A DNA stretch of 32,459 bases from Myxococcales bacterium (GTDB taxonomy: Bacteria > Myxococcota_A > Polyangia > Fen-1088): the NCBI GenBank assembly GCA_003153015.1, contig PMBS01000248.1:1-32459 (forward strand). The letters are read 5' to 3'. Under the pieces are notes generated by a model, which did no database searches, was not told where the DNA came from, and saw only the letters and a program-made list of their open reading frames with translations. Made by a program: the position numbers and the translations under genes. Positions 23,357 through 29,271 of the stretch are shown here, in pieces (the stretch's first letter is position 1; the number at the start of each line of letters is the position of its first letter).

Positions 23357-24147
23357 GATGACACCCCGAATTTCACGGCGCCCGAGGGCTCGACGAATTC
23401 ACGCAGCCTTGGGTCGGGCGCCGCCAGCAACTCGGCAGGCGTGCCGCACGCGACGATCTTGCCGTCGTAGAGCATGGCGATGCGGTCGCCGATACGAAAG
23501 GTCGACGCCATGTCGTGTGAGATCACCACGGACGTGACCCCAAAGTCGTCTGCAGTGCGTCTAATCATTTCATCGACGTTCTTGGTGGCAATCGGGTCAA
23601 GGCCGGTGGTGGGCTCATCGTAGAGCAGAATCTCCGGCCGGTCGACAAGTGCGCGCGCCAAGCCCACCCGCTTTCGCATACCACCGGACAGCTCGGCTGG
23701 GAACTTCTCTTCGACCCCGGGAACGTTGTCCAGGTCTAGCCGCCGAAGCAGGTCCCTCACTCGAGCCATAATCTCGCTTCGGGGCAGGCTGTACCGCTCG
23801 ATGAGCGGAAAGGCGATGTTCTCGACCACGTTGAGCGAGTCGAAGAGCGCCGCGTACTGGAACACCATGCCGAACTTGCGCTGCACCTTCGCGATGGCCA
23901 CGTCGCCAAGTCCCACGATGTCTTCGCCGTCCACGCGGATCTGGCCGCTGTCTGGTTGCAACAGGCCCATCAGGTGCTTCATCAACACCGACTTGCCCTG
24001 CCCGGAGCCACCGATGACGATGTTGGTCTTGCCCCGCTCGAAGTCGAGGTCGATCCCGCGCAAAACCTCCTGCGCGCCGAAGCTCTTGCGCAGCCCGCGA
24101 ATCTGGATCTGCCAGCGAGCATCACGCGTGGGGCCGCCGTTCGTCAT
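23353..24147 (-). CDS. mlaF: Lipid-transport ABC ATPase MlaF
   Basis: 264 aa. ABC ATPase with Walker A GGSGQGKSVLMKH, Q-loop VFQYAALFDSL, signature LSGGMRKRVGLARAL, Walker B ILLYDEPTTGLDP and switch VVISHD. The motif FDSLNVVENIAFPL and the whole arrangement match the MlaF/Ttg2A group that drives phospholipid movement across the inner membrane with MlaE and MlaD. Its ATG follows the mlaE TAG directly, and its TGA overlaps the mlaD ATG. Confidence 0.93.
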   Translation of the reverse strand: MTNGGPTRDARWQIQIRGLRKSFGAQEVLRGIDLDFERGKTNIVIGGSGQGKSVLMKHLMGLLQPDSGQIRVDGEDIVGLGDVAIAKVQRKFGMVFQYAALFDSLNVVENIAFPLIERYSLPRSEIMARVRDLLRRLDLDNVPGVEEKFPAELSGGMRKRVGLARALVDRPEILLYDEPTTGLDPIATKNVDEMIRRTADDFGVTSVVISHDMASTFRIGDRIAMLYDGKIVACGTPAELLAAPDPRLREFVEPSGAVKFGVSS

Positions 24148-25008
24148 CTACATTCCATGCGTGGGCCAGATCACGTTCATGATCTCGATGAGAAAGTAGT
24201 CGAGCACCAAAACCGAAACCGAACTGGATACGACGGCGGCGGTGGTAGCGCGGCCCACTTCCTTGGCCCCGCCGCGCACGTTGAATCCTTGGTAGCAGGC
24301 GGTGAGCGCCATGGCTATCGCAAAAATCACCGCCTTGATGAGCCCTTGCACGTAGTCGGCCGGGTCGACCCAGTGACGAAACAGCTCCAGGACCTGCCCC
24401 AGATCGATCTGGTACACCAAGATCGAAATAACGTAGCCGCCCAGCAAGCCAACGACGTTGAAGACCATGGTCATGACCGGCAACATCAAGATCGAGGCGA
24501 CCAACCGGGGCGTGACCAAGTAGTGCACCGGGTTCACCGCAAAGGTCGTGAGCGCATCGATCTGCTCGGTGATGCGCATGGAACCCAGCTCGGTCGCCAT
24601 GGCCGATCCGGCCCGCGCCGTGATCATGAGGGCGGTGAACACAGGCGCCAGTTCGCGCGCCAAGGAAACCCCCACGGCGTAGCCCACCCAGCGCTGCTGG
24701 TCGAACATGGCCAGGGCGGTGATGCCCTGCAGGGCCGTCACCGCTCCGGTGAAGAACCCCACCAGCATGATGATGGGCATCGAGCCCACGCCGATGAATT
24801 CCATCTGCTCAAGGTAGAGGCGCAGCCGGAACGGCCGCCTAAACAACCATCTGGAGGCGCGGCCCAGCAGCATCATGTGCAGACCGAAGATCGCCACCGC
24901 CCCGAGCAAGGGCCCGAAAACTCGACCCACCAAGCGAACCACCTTCGCGGACGAAAACTCCTCGGCGCCGCCGCTCGGGTTCGTCGGAGAAACTGGAAGG
25001 TCGTTCAT
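24148..25008 (-). CDS. mlaE: Lipid-transport ABC permease MlaE
   Basis: 286 aa with about five to six membrane segments. The MlaE/YrbE signature is clear: GFFTGAVTALQG, LARELAPVFTALMITARAGSAMATELGSMRITEQIDAL, and the conserved NPVHYLVTPRLVASILMLPVMT. The ATG at 25008 overlaps the alr stop as ATGA; an ATG further upstream would overlap alr more and is less likely. With MlaF and MlaD it should form the inner-membrane lipid transporter; no mlaB or mlaC is in the window. Confidence 0.94.
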   Translation of the reverse strand: MNDLPVSPTNPSGGAEEFSSAKVVRLVGRVFGPLLGAVAIFGLHMMLLGRASRWLFRRPFRLRLYLEQMEFIGVGSMPIIMLVGFFTGAVTALQGITALAMFDQQRWVGYAVGVSLARELAPVFTALMITARAGSAMATELGSMRITEQIDALTTFAVNPVHYLVTPRLVASILMLPVMTMVFNVVGLLGGYVISILVYQIDLGQVLELFRHWVDPADYVQGLIKAVIFAIAMALTACYQGFNVRGGAKEVGRATTAAVVSSSVSVLVLDYFLIEIMNVIWPTHGM

Positions 25009-26345
25009 GGCCGAACGTCCGATTGGGAGGTCAGGTAGATGCGCGGAACCCGCTTGGAGATACCACACAGAATCTCGTAGCTGGCGGTGTCAGCCCAGCG
25101 AGCGATCTGGTCGACCGTGATGGCCCCCCCATCGTCGCGTCCGATGAGAGTGACCTGGTCGCCCACCGACGCGCCCGGTACACGGCTTACGTCGACCATC
25201 AGCATATCCATGCACACCGCGCCGACCACGGGCGCGCGGCGGCCCCGGACGAGAACCTCGGCACCGCGAATGTGCCTGGGATAGCCATCGGCGTAGCCAA
25301 TGGGTAGGGTGGCCACGCGCGCCTTGCGCAGGGGACGCCACAGCCCGCCGTAGCTCACGCCCTGCCCGGCGGCCACCTCGTGCAAAGCCATGATCTTGGT
25401 GCGCAGAGCAAGCACAGGCTCCAACTCGGGACGAGCTACCACCACCGACGGCATTGCCCCATAAAGTGCAAGCCCGGGCCGGATGGCGCGGTAGCGCGCC
25501 TCGGGGAAACGCACCGCCGCGGCGCTATTGGCCGCATGCACAACCTCGGGATCTACTCCACGGGCGTGCGCGGTGAGGAGGCAACGGTCGAAGCGGGCGA
25601 GCTGCTCGCGCGTGGCACTGGCACGTCGCAAGTCCGCTGATGCGAAGTGCGTGCACACCCCGGTCAATTCCAGGTGCGGATAGCGCGCCACGAGCTCCAG
25701 AAACGCAGGCAACGCCTCAGGCTGGATGCCCAGTCGGTTCATGCCCGTATCGATCTTCACGTGCACAGGCCAGCGCGGTTGCAGCCCGCATCCCGGCACG
25801 GCTTGACCTCGCTTCGGCCGGCGCCGGCGAGGGGCGCTGCCGAACCGTTGCAACTCGCCGATATCGTAGATGACCGGAGTGAGGCATTCCTCCAGCACCT
25901 CGGAATGGGTGTGACCGTAGTAGGCCCCCAGCACCAGGATCGGACAGGTGATTCCGGCACCGCGAAGCTCGAGACCTTCCTCGACCAGAGAGACTGCGAG
26001 TGCATCGACCAACGGCGCGAGTACGCCGGCCACAGCCACAGCGCCATGTCCGTAGGCATCCGCCTTCACCACGCCGTAGATAGCCACCTTCGCACCCACG
26101 ATGACCCGCACGCGTGCGAGATTGCGACAAAGGGCACCCAAATCGATCTCCGCCACCGTGGGACGGATCGATGTGCGAAGGTCGGCTTGCCGAACCGTAG
26201 GTTCAGCGGCCTCAGGCGCGCGCAGGACAGACGAGCCCGCGGCTGACGAAACCAGCCCGAGGGATGCTCCGGTCGTCGGTACGTTCAAGGCTCGGCGGAT
26301 TGTCACACCCGGTGGGTATAGCGTCAATTCCGGGCAAAGGTTCAA
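25005..26345 (-). CDS. alr: Alanine racemase
   Basis: PLP enzyme interconverting L- and D-alanine for peptidoglycan. Lys94 in VVKADAYGHG carries PLP, and Tyr332 in GVSYGG is the second catalytic base (numbered from the TTG at 26345). Also present are HVKIDTGMNRLG, CTHFASAD, the RPGLALYG segment, IGYADGYPRHIRG and VCMDMLMVDV. The start is uncertain: homology begins near residue 61 (RPTVAEIDL). The only in-frame candidates are TTG 26345, GTG 26306 and TTG 26288, all without Shine-Dalgarno; a promoter-like sequence at 26299-26327 overlaps the first two, so the shortest form is quite possible. A loop of basic residues (RRRRPKRG, about 173-180) is an insertion relative to most Alr. First gene of alr-mlaE-mlaF-mlaD. 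Confidence 0.93.
   Translation of the reverse strand: MNLCPELTLYPPGVTIRRALNVPTTGASLGLVSSAAGSSVLRAPEAAEPTVRQADLRTSIRPTVAEIDLGALCRNLARVRVIVGAKVAIYGVVKADAYGHGAVAVAGVLAPLVDALAVSLVEEGLELRGAGITCPILVLGAYYGHTHSEVLEECLTPVIYDIGELQRFGSAPRRRRPKRGQAVPGCGLQPRWPVHVKIDTGMNRLGIQPEALPAFLELVARYPHLELTGVCTHFASADLRRASATREQLARFDRCLLTAHARGVDPEVVHAANSAAAVRFPEARYRAIRPGLALYGAMPSVVVARPELEPVLALRTKIMALHEVAAGQGVSYGGLWRPLRKARVATLPIGYADGYPRHIRGAEVLVRGRRAPVVGAVCMDMLMVDVSRVPGASVGDQVTLIGRDDGGAITVDQIARWADTASYEILCGISKRVPRIYLTSQSDVRP
26299..26327 (-). promoter_or_regulatory. Candidate promoter of the alr-mlaEFD operon
   Basis: TTGACG (26322-26327), 17-nt spacer, GACAAT (26299-26304) on the minus strand. The -35 matches 5 of 6 and the -10 4 of 6. 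It lies inside the longest possible alr reading frame, so if real, translation must begin at or after 26288. Confidence 0.5.
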
Positions 26346-26365
26346 GTGTTTTCGACCACCCGAGG

Positions 26366-26530
26366 CTAGTTCCGCCCGTCAGAATTTCAACCCTGTTTGG
26401 GTCGTCGATGCATCCCGCCCGGCTTCGTTGCTCCTCGGTTACATACGTCCAGTATGCGCCCTCGTCGCGCCTCGCCGGCCGGGCGCCTCGGCAGCCGAAA
26501 CATGGCCGCTCTTCTGACGGGCGGAACTAG
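26366..26530. repeat. 165-nt palindromic element with perfect 19-bp terminal inverted repeats
   Basis: The ends are 26366-26384 and 26512-26530, exact reverse complements of each other starting CTAGTTCC. The exact centre holds a small hairpin CATAC-GTCCA-GTATG (26442-26456). Between them the arms are partly complementary (for example CCCTGTTTGGG-like against CCATGTTTCGG-like). There is no credible reading frame. It lies between alr and the Crp/Fnr gene, just upstream of the alr promoter. The form fits a MITE-like or large palindromic repeat, and the central sequence resembles repeats I recall from other Proteobacteria and Deltaproteobacteria, but that needs a search. Confidence 0.85.
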
Positions 26531-26602
26531 CCGCGAGTGACTCCCGGCGCTGCTTCGGCCAGCGTCCCCGTGTGAACGTGAGCGGCCCGCAGGGTTCCCA
26601 TC

Positions 26603-27355
26603 TCAATACCCAGCCTCGGCGACCCGCGCCGCGGCGAAGAAACCCGGCATGAGAGTCAGGCGCCGTCCGCGCAACGTCAGGAACCCCTGTCGGGCCAAGT
26701 CAGCCACGATGCGGGAAACGGTCTCGCGACACGCGCCGATTCGGCCGGCCAGATCCCGCTGCGTGGGGAAATGCGCGATGATCGTGCCCTCCGCGCCGAC
26801 TTCGCCCTCGTCGCAAGCCATAGCGAGAAGCAAACGATAGAGCCGGCCCTCCACGTCACTTGTCGCAAGTCCCCAGGCAAGCGCCTTGACTCTGCTCAAA
26901 CGCCGCTCGAAGTCACGCGCAAGCGCCAAAGCAACCTCGGGACAGGTGCGGGTCACAGCCGAGAATTCCTCCCTTGGGAACAAGAGCAGCACGCTGGTTT
27001 CGGCAGCGACCAAGCTGTCGCTGGACGGGTCGTTGTCAGGATTGACCAGCGCATCCATGAGAAGGTCGCCGGCCCGGAACGTCTCCAGAGTCAGCTCGCG
27101 CGAGCTGTCAGTCCTGCGCACGGCACAGACGCAACCCCTCACAACCAACATCACAGCGCCAAGCCAGCGCCCGCCCAGCTCCACTTGCTGCCCTGGGCCA
27201 AAAGAATGAATAGACGCGTTTGCCGCGAGCTGAGCAAGCGCAGAGGCCGAAAGCCCGGAGAACCAGCGTGAACTACGCAGAACGCCCAAGGCTGGGCAAA
27301 CACTCATTTCGCGAGGGGCTGTGTCTGTGACGAGGAGAGAGACGGCTGGGTTCAT
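26603..27355 (-). CDS. Crp/Fnr family transcriptional regulator
   Basis: About 250 aa from the ATG at 27355. The N-terminal cyclic-nucleotide-binding-like domain (VLRSSRWFSGLSASALAQLA ... GQQVELGGRWLGAVMLVVRGCVCAVRR ... ETFRAGDLLMDAL) lacks the Arg-Ser pair of true cAMP-binding Crp (no RTA). The C-terminal winged helix is clear: FPTQRDLAGRIGACRETVSRIVADLARQGFLTLRGRRLTL, with the ETVSR recognition helix. No FNR-type four-Cys cluster is evident. Start choices are ATG 27466, ATG 27355 (weak CAGGT upstream) and ATG 27307; homology begins near the last. It is divergent from the metallophosphoesterase gene, with a perfect dyad between them. Confidence 0.88.
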   Translation of the reverse strand: MNPAVSLLVTDTAPREMSVCPALGVLRSSRWFSGLSASALAQLAANASIHSFGPGQQVELGGRWLGAVMLVVRGCVCAVRRTDSSRELTLETFRAGDLLMDALVNPDNDPSSDSLVAAETSVLLLFPREEFSAVTRTCPEVALALARDFERRLSRVKALAWGLATSDVEGRLYRLLLAMACDEGEVGAEGTIIAHFPTQRDLAGRIGACRETVSRIVADLARQGFLTLRGRRLTLMPGFFAAARVAEAGY

Positions 27356-27502
27356 GCGACCTGCAGACAAGACAATGCACCCCGCGTACCAACGCGCATG
27401 GGCCTCTGCCAGCCGGTTGTCCGCGATTTCTCCACGATTTTCCGGCGAGGGTTCACGAAGATCCATCGCGACCGCGACATTGGTGCCACAGTCGTGTCGT
27501 GT

Positions 27503-27521
27503 TGGGAATCCTATATTCCCA
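27503..27521. promoter_or_regulatory. Perfect dyad TGGGAAT-N5-ATTCCCA between divergent genes
   Basis: Two 7-nt half sites in inverted orientation, 12 nt apart centre to centre, with a TATATT hexamer inside. It sits between the Crp/Fnr gene and the metallophosphoesterase gene and looks like an operator. It does not match the Crp/Fnr consensus halves (TGTGA or TTGAT), so the binding protein is unknown; self-regulation by the neighbouring regulator is possible. Confidence 0.5.
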
Positions 27522-27687
27522 GAGCAGCGGGCGCCTCACATGCTAGGTACAACCCTCCACGTGACCGTGACCATCCTCTTGACTTATTCGTGGAACTGCT
27601 CGGTCGAATCTCGCGAGTGGCGCGCACGACCGCGTCAACGGCACCCGTCACCCGTTTCTTCGACGCCGCCCTAAAGCACCGCACTGC

Positions 27688-27693
27688 GAGGGA
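27688..27693 (+). promoter_or_regulatory. Ribosome binding site that supports a CTG start
   Basis: GAGGGA, 6 nt before CTG at 27700. There is no ATG, GTG or TTG in this frame between the last upstream stop (27580) and GTG 27772, so this site decides the start of the metallophosphoesterase gene. Confidence 0.55.
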
Positions 27694-27699
27694 TCTCCT

Positions 27700-28878
27700 C
27701 TGCTCTACCGGTTCATAACCTTCTTTCTTTTCGCGCTCGCCGTTCTGGCCGGCATCCATTCCTATTTCTGGGTGCGGCTGGTGCGCGAAACACAGATGCC
27801 CCCGCCCTATCGCACATGGGCAACCGTGGCTTGCGTTGCGCTCGCCTGTTCGGTGCCGGTTTCACTCATGGCGCCTAGGCTGATGCCGCGACCCTGGGCC
27901 GCCTTGGCGGCCTGGCCCGGGTACGTCTGGCTCGGCTTGATGCTGCTCCTTTTTGCAGCCTTGGTGGCGACTGACGTGTTCAGGTTGGTTCTCGTTCTCG
28001 GCCGGGCCGTATCCGTCATTCCGCAAGTTGGTCCGGCCCCGCGACTCTTGCTAGCCCGCGTGGTGGCTGTCACCGTGGTTGCGGTGACCGCAGTGGTCGG
28101 GACCTACTCGACCTTCCAGGGGTTGCGCGACCCCGCGGTGAAGGAGCTTCGCATCGCGCTCCCCGGGCTCCCGCCGGCCCTGGCAGGAACCACAATCGTT
28201 CAACTGACTGACCTGCACATCGGGGCGACCAAGCGTCGCAGCTTCGCCAACGACGTCGTCCGCCGCACCAATGCCCTTGCCCCGGACCTCATCGTGATCA
28301 CAGGTGACTTGATCGAGGGCCGGTTCGGGTCGGGACGCGAAGATACCCTCGCCTTGGCTGATCTACGGGCACGCCTAGGCGTCTTTATGGTCACGGGCAA
28401 CCACGAATATTACTCGGGTCTGCGCGAATGGCTGCCCGAGTTGCGGCGTTTGGGCATACGTCTTCTGCGAAACGAGCATGTCGTCATCGACGCCGAAAAG
28501 GGCGGAGGCTGGGAACTAGCTGGCATCGAAGACTGGAATGGCCGTAGCATCGAGCCAGACGGCGGGCCAGACCTTGCGCGTGCTCTCGCTGGCCATGATC
28601 CGGCCCGCCCGGTGATCCTGCTCTCACACCAACCGCGAGCCATCTACAAAGCCGCGCAGGCCGGAGTCGGGCTCGTGCTGTCCGGCCACAATCACGGCGG
28701 GCAGATCTGGCCGTTCACCTACCTGGTTCGCTTGCAGCAGCCGTTCGTGGAAGGGCTCTATCGCGTGGGCGGGACACAGATCTACGTGAGCCCGGGAACC
28801 GGATACTGGGGACCGCCTATGCGCCTGGGGACGCGTGCCGAGATTACCAAGATCACGCTGGTTCCTGATCAGTCGTAG
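27700..28878 (+). CDS. Membrane-anchored metallophosphoesterase (probable CTG start)
   Basis: 392 aa if read from CTG 27700. Starting at GTG 27772 would remove the first membrane helix (LLYRFITFFLFALAVLAGIHSYFWVRLVR), a segment that is typical at the N-terminus of this family. Four membrane segments span about residues 1-25, 35-55, 62-87 and 105-130. The catalytic domain follows with a complete calcineurin-like metal site: QLTDLHIG, ITGDLIEG, TGNHEYYSG, LLSHQP and SGHNHGGQIWPF. Such proteins resemble YkuE/YaeI-type phosphodiesterases acting outside the membrane on phospholipid-type substrates such as UDP-diacylglucosamine relatives; the substrate here is not known. Followed by GC-rich hairpins. 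Confidence 0.9.
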   Translation: MLYRFITFFLFALAVLAGIHSYFWVRLVRETQMPPPYRTWATVACVALACSVPVSLMAPRLMPRPWAALAAWPGYVWLGLMLLLFAALVATDVFRLVLVLGRAVSVIPQVGPAPRLLLARVVAVTVVAVTAVVGTYSTFQGLRDPAVKELRIALPGLPPALAGTTIVQLTDLHIGATKRRSFANDVVRRTNALAPDLIVITGDLIEGRFGSGREDTLALADLRARLGVFMVTGNHEYYSGLREWLPELRRLGIRLLRNEHVVIDAEKGGGWELAGIEDWNGRSIEPDGGPDLARALAGHDPARPVILLSHQPRAIYKAAQAGVGLVLSGHNHGGQIWPFTYLVRLQQPFVEGLYRVGGTQIYVSPGTGYWGPPMRLGTRAEITKITLVPDQS

Positions 28879-28886
28879 CAACAAAA

Positions 28887-28902
28887 CCGGTTCCGGGACC
28901 GG
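28887..28902 (+). terminator. Weak hairpin after the metallophosphoesterase gene
   Basis: CCGGT, loop TCCGGG, ACCGG, 8 nt after the stop. The following 70 nt are rich in CCGG and GCCGG blocks that can form further stems. No U-run. Confidence 0.35.
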
Positions 28903-28975
28903 CCGTCGGATCCGGCTCCGGCCACCGGCTCCCCCTGCGGGGACTTCGGGACCCGCCACCCACCCTGCCCACCCC

Positions 28976-28990
28976 GCGCGCTTCGCGCGC
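28976..28990. terminator. GC-only hairpin between the convergent phosphoesterase and tRNA-Arg genes
   Basis: GCGCGC, loop TTC, GCGCGC: a perfect 6-bp stem. It is placed to end transcription from both sides. No U tract. Confidence 0.4.
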
Positions 28991-29051
28991 ACCCTCGCCG
29001 CCGCCATCAACCCGGCCGCTCAACCAACTACGAATCTGCGAGAGGCGGTAC

Positions 29052-29128
29052 TGGCGCGCCCGGCCTGACTCGAACAGGCAACCCCCGGCTTCGTAGGCCG
29101 GTGCTCTATCCAGTTGAGCTACGGGCGC
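29052..29128 (-). tRNA. tRNA-Arg (anticodon ACG)
   Basis: 77 nt including an encoded CCA. The cloverleaf can be read: acceptor GCGCCCG pairing with CGGGCGC, D stem GCTC/GAGC, anticodon stem CCGGC/GCCGG with loop CTACGAA (anticodon ACG, where A34 would be converted to inosine to read CGU, CGC and CGA), variable loop, T stem GCCTG/CAGGC with loop TTCGAGT, discriminator G, CCA. No second tRNA and no integrase or direct-repeat att site are seen around it. Confidence 0.96.
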
Positions 29129-29146
29129 AAAGGGGTCGAGGGCGAA

Positions 29147-29176
29147 GGTATGCCGCGCAGCCAGGCCACAAGTCAA
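29147..29176 (-). promoter_or_regulatory. Promoter of tRNA-Arg
   Basis: On the minus strand TTGACT (29171-29176), an 18-nt spacer and CATACC (29147-29152). The -35 matches 5 of 6 and the -10 is poor. A start at about 29140 would give a 12-nt leader before the mature 5' end. Confidence 0.5.
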
Positions 29177-29194
29177 GCGATGATCCCGGCTCGA

Positions 29195-29210
29195 CCCCAT
29201 ATATTTGGGG
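29195..29210. terminator. Small AT-looped hairpin between the MYXO-CTERM-like gene and the tRNA
   Basis: CCCCA, loop TATATT, TGGGG. It lies downstream of the MYXO-CTERM-like gene on the minus strand and just upstream of the tRNA promoter, so it may separate the two transcripts. The context GGGGACTG is reminiscent of repeats common near genes in Deltaproteobacteria, but I cannot confirm that here. Confidence 0.35.
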
Positions 29211-29271
29211 ACTGCCTTCCGCCGCCTGTCCATCGTCCAAGCGGCGGGTGAACTGCGACAGTTTCCTTGGC

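Noticed and set aside
29052-29128. tRNA-Arg as an integration (att) site of a genomic island
   Set aside because: No integrase gene and no repeated 3' tRNA fragment were found within the window.
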